Below, piece by piece: positions 5,917 to 12,835 of a stretch of DNA of 12,835 nucleotides (within the stretch, counting starts at the first letter, position 1; the number at the start of each line of letters is the position of its first letter). Location: contig WRDA01000024.1 in assembly GCA_009783675.1 (NCBI GenBank), positions 1-12,835 of the forward strand, written 5' to 3'. Both the position numbers and the translations under genes were made by a program. The notes below the pieces were generated by a model. It did no database searches and was not told the origin of the DNA. It was given only the letters and a program-made list of their open reading frames with translations. This DNA comes from Symbiobacteriaceae bacterium (GTDB lineage: Bacteria; Bacillota; JAAYKD01; WRDA01).

Positions 5917-7953
5917 TTGCTAAAGAAGGATGAAGATGAAGTAATCGTCAGAGGGAGATACCGATTGTCTTTGCTCTTCGTGATTGCCGTTGGTTTTCTT
6001 TTACTGTGGCGACTATTTCAGCTCCAGATCGTTCAGGGGTATTTATTTCAGGAGGAGGCGCGCTCCAATCGTACCCGCGAGATGTTCGTTACAGCTCCTC
6101 GCGGACGCATTCTGGATGTAAATGGTGTCGTCTTAGCTTATACACGTTCTGCATTTGCGGTCTCTCTCTTAGACTTAGGAAATGGAAATGTGGCGAGAGT
6201 AATTCCCATATTGGCTACAATACTGGATGCTGAAGAATCAGAGCTGTTGGAAAAAATGGAGAGCAATGCTAAATTTAGCAGGATGTGGCCTATAAGGTTG
6301 ATAGCAGGGATCACTGATGAGCAGCATGTGAAGCTTTCTGAGAATCTGGAGAAGTTACCAGGTATCTCCATTGATTACGTCCCTGTGGAACGAGTCTATC
6401 CTCAGGGATCAGCCCTTGCCCACGCTATTGGGTACATGGGTGCTTTAGATCAGGATGACTGGGACGAGTGGGCTCAGAATGCAGGGTATGACTTAAATGA
6501 ACTGGTTGGCAAGAAAGGATTGGAACGCTCACAGGAATCATGGTTAAGAGGTGAACCAGGGCGATATCTGGTGGAGATAGATGCTCTAGGGAATACAGTT
6601 CGTGAGTTGTCCCGCATCGAACCCATTCCAGGTAACGATGTCTATCTGACTATCGATATTGAGTTTCAAAAACTTGCCGAAGAACTGCTGATAAAATCTC
6701 TCTCTACTGTAAGAATGCAGCCAATGCAACGTTACCGGGCCAGCTATGCTTTCAGCGGATCGCTGGTGGCGCTGGATACAACAGATGGCAGTATTTTAGC
6801 AATGGTAAGCTATCCCAACTTCGATCCCAATGCCTGGTCTTTTGGAGTAATCAGAGATCCCGTTTTACGAGACCTTTACTTCGAACTGGCACTCGATGAG
6901 GATACTGGCGAAGGGGTTTTTCGCGAAAACCTCAGTTATCATGCTTCACTTGTGAATAGGGCAATTCTGGGAGCATTGCCTCCAGGATCGATTTACAAGC
7001 CAGTTACTCTGGCTGCGGCTCTCGAATGTGGCTTGGTCTCACTATCAGAGACTGTATTCTGCACAGGAACCTATGAGCAATATGCTGATGTCGGAGTGAG
7101 ACCACGCTGTTGGATATACCCCGATGCACATAGGGCGGTTAATGGCACACAAGCCATCAGGGATTCCTGCAACTGCTATTTCTTCGAAATGGGGCGTCGC
7201 GTAGGCATCGACCTTCTCGACCAGTATGCTGCTGCTTTTGGCTTAGGAGAAGACACAGGTTTTCGAGACTTACTGTATGCCAGTGAAGACAATTTGGAAT
7301 CGACACATCGCAGCAACACAGAATATAAGGCATGGGCTTATGAAAATGGTTTTTCTTTCGATTCTGACTGGTATGAAGGAGAAACGATTTTTACTGCTAT
7401 CGGACAAGGGTTCAACGCTTTTACGCCTTTGCAGATGGCTCTGATGACCCAGCAAATTGCTAATGAGGGCAAGCGGTACCATCCCTTCTTCGTTGAAAAG
7501 GTAGTCGGAGTCGATGGAAAGATCCTCTATCGTGCACCCATAAGGGACCCAGCTGTTCTGCAACTCAAGGACAGCACCTGGAAAGCCATACGCGATGGAA
7601 TGATTGCCGTTACCAGAGTAGGTGGCACTTCATATCAGGCGGTTTTCGGTCCCGTGAATGAAGCAGTTAAGTTATGGTCCGGGTTGTCGATTAATGTGGC
7701 TGCAAAAACCGGAACAGCAGAGTTGGGGTCGGATGTTGATCCTAGTGGAGAGAAGGCACATGGTTGGTTTATAGCTTATGCTCCCGCTGAAGAACCCCGC
7801 ATTGCCATAGCCATGGTGGTCGAGAACGGACGTAGCGGAAGTTATGCGTGTGGCCCGACAGTTAGTTCTTTGATTCGGGAGTACTTGCAACAGCCTCAGT
7901 TAAGTATCACCTTTATCGAAGACAGTAATAATCCGTGGCCAATCGGACCTTAA
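5917..7953 (+). CDS. mrdA: Penicillin-binding protein 2 (elongation-specific transpeptidase)
   Basis: A class B PBP that crosslinks side-wall peptidoglycan together with RodA. 678 residues, in the range of clostridial PBP2. Seen: short cytoplasmic N-terminus, membrane anchor at about residues 15-35 (LSLLFVIAVGFLLLWRLF), dimerisation/pedestal domain starting at APRGRILDVNG, then the transpeptidase domain. Active-site motifs: SIYK with nucleophile Ser358 and Lys361; SCN at 417-419; KTG at 597-599. The stretch between the first two motifs, with VFCTGTY, RCWIYPDAH and VNGTQAIRDSC, and the later AIGQGFNAFTPLQMA, is typical of the family. All catalytic residues are present, so it should be active and bind beta-lactams. 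TTG start with GAGGT six bases upstream. minD follows after 21 bases; minC is missing from between. Confidence 0.95.
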   Translation: MLKKDEDEVIVRGRYRLSLLFVIAVGFLLLWRLFQLQIVQGYLFQEEARSNRTREMFVTAPRGRILDVNGVVLAYTRSAFAVSLLDLGNGNVARVIPILATILDAEESELLEKMESNAKFSRMWPIRLIAGITDEQHVKLSENLEKLPGISIDYVPVERVYPQGSALAHAIGYMGALDQDDWDEWAQNAGYDLNELVGKKGLERSQESWLRGEPGRYLVEIDALGNTVRELSRIEPIPGNDVYLTIDIEFQKLAEELLIKSLSTVRMQPMQRYRASYAFSGSLVALDTTDGSILAMVSYPNFDPNAWSFGVIRDPVLRDLYFELALDEDTGEGVFRENLSYHASLVNRAILGALPPGSIYKPVTLAAALECGLVSLSETVFCTGTYEQYADVGVRPRCWIYPDAHRAVNGTQAIRDSCNCYFFEMGRRVGIDLLDQYAAAFGLGEDTGFRDLLYASEDNLESTHRSNTEYKAWAYENGFSFDSDWYEGETIFTAIGQGFNAFTPLQMALMTQQIANEGKRYHPFFVEKVVGVDGKILYRAPIRDPAVLQLKDSTWKAIRDGMIAVTRVGGTSYQAVFGPVNEAVKLWSGLSINVAAKTGTAELGSDVDPSGEKAHGWFIAYAPAEEPRIAIAMVVENGRSGSYACGPTVSSLIREYLQQPQLSITFIEDSNNPWPIGP

Positions 7954-7974
7954 CCCAGGGAGAGAGGCGATTAC

Positions 7975-8775
7975 ATGGCTGAAGTTCTGGTTGTTACCTC
8001 CGGGAAGGGAGGCGTAGGTAAAACTACAGCCACCGCTAACCTTGGCGTCTCCCTGGCTCTCCTGGACAGGAGAACCCTGGTCATCGACAGTGACATAGGC
8101 CTACGCAATCTGGATCTGGTTCTGGGGGTAGAGGCTTCTGTAGCACATGATTGGCTGGAGTACCTGGAAGGGAAAGTCGAGCTTAAGCAGGTCATATTAC
8201 AAGATGGAAGGTTTCCTGGTCTTCACATTCTTCCTGCCTCGCAGTTTCGAGGAAAGGAATCGGTCAATGCCAAACAGATGCGTCGGATGATAGATTTACT
8301 CAGACCTCATTATGATTATATTCTGATCGATTCGCCGGCTGGTATCGAACTGGGATTTCGCAACGCAGCATCAGTTGCTGATACCGCTGTCATAGTGACG
8401 ACTCCTGAGATATCAGCCTTACGAGATGCAGACAGGATAATAGGATTACTGGAAGGCTTGAAGATCCATGATATCAGACTGATCATTAATCGTCTCCGTC
8501 CCGACCTTATCGCCCGTGGAGACATGATGAGCTGCGCAGACATCATAAGTTTGCTGACTGTTGAACTCATAGGCCTCGTAGAAGAAGATGATCGTGTAGT
8601 AGTAGCATCAAACCGTGGCGAACCCGCTGCTCTCGATCCCCTTTCGCGGGCCGGCGAAGCTTACCGTATTATTGCCAGACGACTCTGCGGAGAGATCATC
8701 CCCATAGAAGAGCCTGTTGCCATCACTGAAGCAGCCGGACTTTGGGATAGGTTCCTGCGGTGGTTTACCCGCTAA
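7975..8775 (+). CDS. minD: Septum site-determining ATPase MinD
   Basis: MinD is a ParA/MinD-type ATPase that binds the membrane in the ATP form and positions the division site. 266 residues, normal length. Seen: deviant Walker A SGKGGVGKTT with signature Lys11 and Lys16; VIDSDIGLRNLDLVLG (switch I region, Asp38 and Asp40); ILIDSPAGIELGFRNA (Walker B and switch II); VVTTPEISALRDADRIIGLL; and a C-terminal amphipathic helix GLWDRFLRWFTR that would act as the membrane-targeting sequence, with two Trp residues. The start has GGGAGAGAGG just upstream. The 3' end overlaps minE by 16 bases. MinD normally recruits MinC, the FtsZ inhibitor, but no minC is present in the window; minE is. Confidence 0.96.
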   Translation: MAEVLVVTSGKGGVGKTTATANLGVSLALLDRRTLVIDSDIGLRNLDLVLGVEASVAHDWLEYLEGKVELKQVILQDGRFPGLHILPASQFRGKESVNAKQMRRMIDLLRPHYDYILIDSPAGIELGFRNAASVADTAVIVTTPEISALRDADRIIGLLEGLKIHDIRLIINRLRPDLIARGDMMSCADIISLLTVELIGLVEEDDRVVVASNRGEPAALDPLSRAGEAYRIIARRLCGEIIPIEEPVAITEAAGLWDRFLRWFTR

Positions 8776-9038
8776 AGAAGGTGGATATCATCCAAGATAA
8801 AACAACCAGGCAAGCAAACAGGCTGCGGACAGTCTTAAATTCAGATCGAGCTACTCTTACACCAATAGAACTGTTTCAGTTGCAGCAACGCATTGCAACT
8901 GCCTTACAGGATCTTATGGATCTTGATGCAGATGGTATCGAGTACGTAATCAGTCGTAAAGATGGAATAAGAGTCCTGGAACTTCGCATGCCAATACGTG
9001 CGTTTCATGGAGAAGTCTCTGAGGATAATCTCTTATGA
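8760..9038 (+). CDS. minE: Cell division topological specificity factor MinE
   Basis: MinE stimulates MinD ATPase and drives its release from the membrane. 92 residues, normal length. The MinD-contacting helix is represented by QANRLRTVLNSDRATLTP (from about residue 18), followed by the dimerisation part LDADGIEYVISRKDG and RVLELRMPIR, all aligning in order with the family. The GTG at 8760 is chosen because it gives family length and has GGATAGG at 8745-8751; another GTG at 8781 would remove the first seven residues and has no properly spaced site. The N-terminal membrane helix (MVYPLKKVDII) is unlike the usual LLDFF/FLxRLF type and carries a proline at position 4. Overlaps minD upstream by 16 bases and rodA downstream as ATGA. 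Confidence 0.87.
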   Translation: MVYPLKKVDIIQDKTTRQANRLRTVLNSDRATLTPIELFQLQQRIATALQDLMDLDADGIEYVISRKDGIRVLELRMPIRAFHGEVSEDNLL

Positions 9039-10159
9039 GAGCTTTCCATATCGAACGTAGCATGCTGAAGAATATGGACTGGCTCCTGTTAATCTCTGTG
9101 GTTATTATTACGTCCATCGGAGTTGCGATGGTCTACAGTGCTTCATATACAGTAGTTAAAGATGATCCCGGATTTTATCTGCGCCGTGAAGTAATCGCCC
9201 TCACAATTGCCACATTTGCTTTCCTTCTGGCGTCTCTGTTGGACTATACAGTACTGCAGCGCTTCTACAAGGTTATTTACCTCCTCATGCTACTGTTATT
9301 GCTGCTGGTTTTTATATGGGGTGAAGAGAGCGACTATGGTGGTTTGCGGTGGATTCCTATAGGTGCATTTAACCTGCAACCGTCGGAATTGGCAAAGCTC
9401 TTCTTGATTATCTGCATGGCCTCATTCGTCGATGCTAAGGAGTCCCAGGACACACCTCAACTACTCTTGCGTGTTATCGCTATTTTAATCTTACCTATAA
9501 TCGCTGTATTTAAACAACCGGATTTGGGAACAACCACGGTACTGGTGGTAATTACAGCCAGCATACTCTTTTTTTATGGAGTATCCTGGCGTTGGCTTCT
9601 GGGGATTACTCTCAGTGGCCTGGCAGCTCTCCCGATGGTATGGGTGTACATCAACGATGAGCAAAAACAGCGTATATATGTTTTCCTCGACCCCTTTAAC
9701 CCTGCTTACGGAGATAAAGCAGCATTTCAACTGTTACAGTCATTTGTTGCCATAGGATCAGGAGGTTTCTGGGGTAGCGGGTATATGAACGGAAGTCAGA
9801 CTCAGCTTCGTTTTCTGCCTGAAAGACACACCGATTTCATCTTTTCCACTATAGCCGAAGAATTGGGATTTGTTGGTGCTGCTTTCTTACTTCTGGTTTA
9901 CTTCATCCTGATCTGGCGCATTCTGTCCATAGCAGCGACTTCAAGAGACCGTTTCGGAAGACTGGTAGCCGGAAGTGTGGGTTTCATGCTCCTCTATCAT
10001 CTTCTGGTCAATGTGGGTATGACTCTCGGTATCATGCCAATCACTGGGATCCCATTACCCATGGTCAGTTATGCTGCTTCGAATCTTTTGTCGGTATACT
10101 TTGCATTGGGTTTGGTCGTCTCCATCGGTCTCAGACGCAGCAAACCCATGTTTCCATAA
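9035..10159 (+). CDS. rodA: Rod shape-determining SEDS glycosyltransferase RodA
   Basis: RodA polymerises lipid II into glycan strands and partners with PBP2. 374 residues with about ten membrane helices, normal for RodA. Seen: DWLLLISVVIITSIGVAMVYSAS at the N-terminus, LRWIPIGAFNLQPSELAKL, FKQPDLGTTTVLV, FLDPFNPAYGDKAAFQLLQS, then FLPERHTDFIFSTIAEELGF, where Asp267 matches the catalytic aspartate of the SEDS family. Near the C-terminus GIPLPMVSYAASNLLSVY replaces the usual SYGGSS with SYAASN (residues 345-350), a change noted separately. RodA is preferred over FtsW because of its place in the mre/min cluster and its partner PBP2. The start overlaps the minE stop as ATGA, so translation is probably coupled. 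Confidence 0.93.
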   Translation: MRAFHIERSMLKNMDWLLLISVVIITSIGVAMVYSASYTVVKDDPGFYLRREVIALTIATFAFLLASLLDYTVLQRFYKVIYLLMLLLLLLVFIWGEESDYGGLRWIPIGAFNLQPSELAKLFLIICMASFVDAKESQDTPQLLLRVIAILILPIIAVFKQPDLGTTTVLVVITASILFFYGVSWRWLLGITLSGLAALPMVWVYINDEQKQRIYVFLDPFNPAYGDKAAFQLLQSFVAIGSGGFWGSGYMNGSQTQLRFLPERHTDFIFSTIAEELGFVGAAFLLLVYFILIWRILSIAATSRDRFGRLVAGSVGFMLLYHLLVNVGMTLGIMPITGIPLPMVSYAASNLLSVYFALGLVVSIGLRRSKPMFP

Positions 10160-10172
10160 ACCTTACTTATTG

Positions 10173-10200
10173 TTCAGAATGGGTGACATACTTGCATAAT
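10173..10200 (+). promoter_or_regulatory. Possible sigma-A-type promoter ahead of the radical SAM gene
   Basis: In the gap after rodA, TTCAGA (10173-10178, four of six matches to TTGACA) lies 16 bases before CATAAT (10195-10200, five of six matches to TATAAT). Transcription would start near 10207, just before the ATG at 10219. The match is modest and could be chance; the position in one of the two longest gaps is the main support. Confidence 0.28.
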
Positions 10201-10218
10201 TGTGTAGCTCTCGGTGCT

Positions 10219-12069
10219 ATGGAAATGATCTCTTTAGAAAAACCTGCACGGTATATTGGCGGAGAGGTAAACAGCTACCTGAAAGATGAGGAATCTACGG
10301 ATCTTTCTATGGTATTGGCTTTTCCCGATCTGTACGAAGTTGGCATGTCCCACTTAGGTTCAAAGATACTCTATGAAGTAGCAAATGCAATCCCCTGGGT
10401 TGCCTGCGAAAGGGTATACGCTCCCTGGGTAGATTTGGAAGAAGCTTTGCGGAGGAATAAGCGACCATTAACATCCCTCGAAAGTGGGCGTGCTCTGTCA
10501 CAATTCGACATAATCGGTTTCTCTCTGCAGTATGAGCTACACTATACCAATCTCCTGAATATGCTGGATCTGGGTGGTATACCTCTCTTCAGCAAAGAAC
10601 GTGAAGATGATGATCCTCTGGTTATAGCCGGGGGACCTGGAGCCTTCAATCCCGAAGCGATTGCTGATTTTCTAGATCTCGTGGTTCTGGGAGATGGAGA
10701 AGAGATCCTCCCTGCTATTTTAAACCTTTATCGGGAAGAGAAACGTCAATCGCAGTTTTCCCGCCATAGGTTTTTACGCGCTGCAGCCAAAATAGATGGT
10801 GTGTATATCCCAGAGCTATACCATATGGAGTATGGTACTAACGGGAGTGTTACTCAGATTACAGCTTCCATCCCTGGTATACCACTCCCTGTTAAGAGGG
10901 CGATCGTACGTAACCTGGACGAAGCTCCGCCTTCTGTAAGTCCTCCTCTTCCTTTTGTTGAGGTCATTCATGACAGGGGCATGCTCGAACTGTTCCGCGG
11001 CTGTTCCCGTGGCTGTCGCTTCTGTCAGGCAGGGATCCTCTATCGCCCTGTGCGAGAGAGATCTGTCGATAACCTGATTGCACAAGCAGATCGGTTGCTA
11101 AAAAATACCGGTTACGATGAACTATCTCTGACTTCCTTGTCCAGTATGGACTATTCCAGGATCTCTGCTCTTGTGGATCGCTTGGTCGATACTCAGTGCA
11201 CCCAGGGGGTCAGATTGGCATTATCATCTTTACGCATCGATAGTTTTTCATTGGAAGTGGCCAGCAAGGTTCAGCAGGTCAGGCGTTACGGGTTGACCCT
11301 GGCTCCTGAAGCAGGAAGCCAGCGTATGCGTGACAGAATAAACAAGAATCTTAGTGAAGAACAGATCTTAGCAACGGTGAGCGATGCCTTTGCGGCTGGA
11401 TGGCATAGTTTGAAACTCTATTTTATGATTGGTCTTCCAGATGAGGATGAGAGCGATCTGGAAGGTATTGTCAGCTTGACCAGGCGTATCATTGACCAAT
11501 ATAGATCACTAAAAGTCAAGGGAAAGCTACGCCTTAGCATCAGTGTAGCACCGTTCGTTCCCAAAGCTCACACTCCTTTTCAATGGCAGGGGCAAATTTC
11601 TCTTGAAGAAATCGGCAGGCGCCAGACCTATTTGAAGATGCGCCTTGGCAACCTTAAGGGTGTCGAGTTTGCTTCTCATGATCGCTTTGCCAGTTTTCTG
11701 GAAGCAGTTTTCAGCCGCGGAGATCGTCGACTGGCACCTGTGATCCACGAAGCATGGTCGCGAGGAGCCCGCTTCGACGGTTGGGGAGAGCGTTTCAATT
11801 ACCTCATTTGGCAAGAGAGTTTTAAGGCTTGTGGAATCACGGCAGCAGAATATGCAGAGCGTTGTTATCCTGAGGACACTGCTTTTCCGTGGGATCACCT
11901 GGATAGCGGTGTGCGCAAAAACTGGCTACTCAATGAGTATAACAGAGCCTGTCAATTGGCATTAACTCCTGACTGTCGTGACGGGATTTGCAGTGATTGT
12001 GGCGTCTGTTCTGCATATAACCTGATCCCTCATCTGGCGAAGGAGGTGAGTGATGAGGCTAATACTTAG
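10219..12069 (+). CDS. TIGR03960 family radical SAM protein with N-terminal B12-binding-like domain
   Basis: The chosen ATG gives 616 residues. The N-terminal part resembles a cobalamin-binding-type Rossmann domain (LAFPDLYEVGMSHLGSKILY, DIIGFSLQYELHYTNLLNML, VIAGGPGAFNPEAIADFLD, VVLGDGEE). The central radical SAM domain carries the cluster motif FRGCSRGCRFCQAG with Cys262, Cys266 and Cys269, followed by LTLAPEAGSQRMRDRINKN and LKLYFMIGLPDEDESDL. The C-terminus has a cysteine set, CRDGICSDCGVC, seen in this family. The substrate is not known. A GTG at 10183 would add 12 residues with no ribosome site and no family support; ATG at 10219 or 10225 is preferred because the family begins shortly before EKPARYIGGE. 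The stop overlaps the next gene by 17 bases, its usual partner. Confidence 0.88.
   Translation: MEMISLEKPARYIGGEVNSYLKDEESTDLSMVLAFPDLYEVGMSHLGSKILYEVANAIPWVACERVYAPWVDLEEALRRNKRPLTSLESGRALSQFDIIGFSLQYELHYTNLLNMLDLGGIPLFSKEREDDDPLVIAGGPGAFNPEAIADFLDLVVLGDGEEILPAILNLYREEKRQSQFSRHRFLRAAAKIDGVYIPELYHMEYGTNGSVTQITASIPGIPLPVKRAIVRNLDEAPPSVSPPLPFVEVIHDRGMLELFRGCSRGCRFCQAGILYRPVRERSVDNLIAQADRLLKNTGYDELSLTSLSSMDYSRISALVDRLVDTQCTQGVRLALSSLRIDSFSLEVASKVQQVRRYGLTLAPEAGSQRMRDRINKNLSEEQILATVSDAFAAGWHSLKLYFMIGLPDEDESDLEGIVSLTRRIIDQYRSLKVKGKLRLSISVAPFVPKAHTPFQWQGQISLEEIGRRQTYLKMRLGNLKGVEFASHDRFASFLEAVFSRGDRRLAPVIHEAWSRGARFDGWGERFNYLIWQESFKACGITAAEYAERCYPEDTAFPWDHLDSGVRKNWLLNEYNRACQLALTPDCRDGICSDCGVCSAYNLIPHLAKEVSDEANT
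12041..12046 (+). promoter_or_regulatory. Ribosome binding site of the TIGR03936 gene
   Basis: A perfect AGGAGG lies inside the end of the upstream gene. It is six bases from the ATG at 12053 but only three from the in-frame GTG at 12050, so it favours the ATG as the start. Confidence 0.7.
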
Positions 12070-12769
12070 ATTTAGCAAGGAGGATTCTTTGCGATATATT
12101 TCTCACCTTGATTCTATGCGAGTTTGGGAAAAAGCATTTCGCAGATCAGGGGTATCTGTAGCTCTGTCTAATGGTTATAACCCCAGACCTAAGCTAAGTA
12201 GTGCTCTCCCTTTGGCAGTAGGCATTGCCAGCAGGGGAGAGTATCTCGAAGCCGAACTAATTGATGATCTTGAACCCCAAGTTATAGAGAGTGCGTTGTT
12301 AGCTGCTTTACCCAGAGGGATGTCGATTCTTTCCATGCATATATTACCTTACAAGTCACCAGCAATTGCGGCTTTAGTGCAGCTATCCCGCTTTTCTCTC
12401 CAGCTTCCTCAGGATGATGTGATAATCTGGGAACAAGTTTGTGATTCAATCATGAATCGCAAGGAGATATTCATTCAGCGTAATAAGGGAACATCCAGAG
12501 AAGCCAGCTACGATGTTCGTCCGGGGATCATCGAGCTCTGCACATCCAAATATGAAGGTTATTCACGCCTCGAAGCAGTTATAGAAACGAGTTCCAAACT
12601 CTATATCAGATTGCAGGATCTTCTCGATATCCTCACTGCAGAAGCAGGAATGCCTAATCTGCATTTAGCGCAAACCGAGCCTTTACGCCTCGATATGGGC
12701 ATCAAAAAAGCGGATCAATTCTATTCGTTCGCGGACTATTTTAATGCGACCTTACCTATGAGTAAATAA
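12053..12769 (+). CDS. TIGR03936 family (DUF2344) protein
   Basis: A 238-residue protein recognised by its N-terminal pattern: LRFSKEDSLRYISHLDSMRVWEKAFRRSG, then LSNGYNPRPKLSSALPLAVGIASRGEYLEAEL. In the family this reads SHLDLMR, RALRRA, SxGFNPHPK and PLPVGxxSxGEY. It is encoded beside, or fused to, TIGR03960 radical SAM proteins, which suggests a shared function in an uncharacterised modification step; the function itself is unknown. No signal peptide or membrane helix is seen, so it is likely cytoplasmic. Small difference: Pro-Arg-Pro-Lys in place of the common Pro-His-Pro-Lys. ATG at 12053 chosen over GTG at 12050 from the Shine-Dalgarno spacing. In many relatives the ribonuclease G gene follows, but the start seen downstream does not resemble it. 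Confidence 0.87.
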   Translation: MRLILRFSKEDSLRYISHLDSMRVWEKAFRRSGVSVALSNGYNPRPKLSSALPLAVGIASRGEYLEAELIDDLEPQVIESALLAALPRGMSILSMHILPYKSPAIAALVQLSRFSLQLPQDDVIIWEQVCDSIMNRKEIFIQRNKGTSREASYDVRPGIIELCTSKYEGYSRLEAVIETSSKLYIRLQDLLDILTAEAGMPNLHLAQTEPLRLDMGIKKADQFYSFADYFNATLPMSK

Positions 12770-12781
12770 AGGAGAGAGCAT

Positions 12782-12835
12782 ATGGAAACTCTGTTGGTAA
12801 TGGGGATTATCTACTGGGTTGTGAGCAAACGCAGA
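12782..12835 (+). CDS. Start of an unidentified protein with N-terminal membrane helix (cut by window end)
   Basis: An ATG five bases after GGAGAG (12771-12776) opens a frame that runs 18 codons to the window end: METLLVMGIIYWVVSKRR. It has the form of an N-terminal membrane helix (about residues 3-14) followed by basic residues, suggesting a small inner-membrane protein or membrane-anchored domain with its C-terminus in the cytoplasm. It starts 12 bases after the TIGR03936 stop and is probably in the same operon. It does not look like the start of ribonuclease G, which is common at this place. No family can be named from 18 residues. Confidence 0.55.
   Translation, partial: METLLVMGIIYWVVSKRR

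Noticed and set aside
5900..5923. Seven-codon ATG frame directly before mrdA, possible leader peptide
   Set aside because: Too short, without its own ribosome site or any attenuator-like structure; overlap with the mrdA start site explains the bases.
11527..11898. 123-codon open frame on the - strand
   Set aside because: Antisense to the conserved C-terminal half of the radical SAM gene, with no family features; a shadow frame.
1..12835. CRISPR array, tRNA, rRNA, insertion sequence or riboswitch
   Set aside because: No spaced direct repeats, cloverleaf-like segment, transposase or terminal inverted repeats were seen; coding sequence fills almost the whole window.

Overview
The window is a dense run of genes, all on the + strand, with mostly overlapping or nearly abutting junctions. 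The largest gaps are 73 bp (2863-2935) and about 59 bp (10160-10218). Gene content and order (DUF4321, maf, radC, mre genes, PBP2, min genes, rodA, then the TIGR03960 and TIGR03936 genes) match the shape/division cluster of Clostridia-type Firmicutes. Strong Shine-Dalgarno sites, GTG and TTG starts and intermediate base composition by eye agree with this. The species cannot be named from the sequence; an anaerobic clostridial lineage is an inference from the Rnf genes and the gene order.

Region 1 (1-2862) is an Rnf-type cluster: the C-terminal part of rnfC, then rnfD, rnfE and rnfA, tightly packed. It is unusual. The usual clostridial order is rnfC-D-G-E-A-B, but rnfG is absent from its normal place (one base separates rnfD from rnfE) and no rnfB follows rnfA. 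RnfA has no cysteine at all and RnfE has lost its second conserved cysteine, so three of the four ligands of the membrane-embedded [2Fe-2S] cluster are gone. The flavinylation motif of RnfD is also degenerate. RnfC keeps both [4Fe-4S] motifs and all frames are open. This looks like a maintained but altered Rnf-like membrane complex, and it is the best candidate for something new here.

Region 2 (2936-5384) starts with a small DUF4321 membrane protein, followed by the nucleotide pyrophosphatase Maf, RadC and MreC. Region 3 (5381-10159) holds mreD, mrdA (PBP2), minD, minE and rodA, which build and place the cell wall elongation and division machinery. mreB (expected between radC and mreC) and minC (expected between mrdA and minD) are both missing from their usual positions.

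Region 4 (10219-12769) holds a radical SAM protein with an N-terminal B12-binding-like domain (TIGR03960) and its usual partner TIGR03936 (DUF2344), overlapping by 17 bases. The last 54 bases begin a short membrane protein cut off by the window end. No tRNA, rRNA, CRISPR, insertion sequence or convincing terminator was seen.
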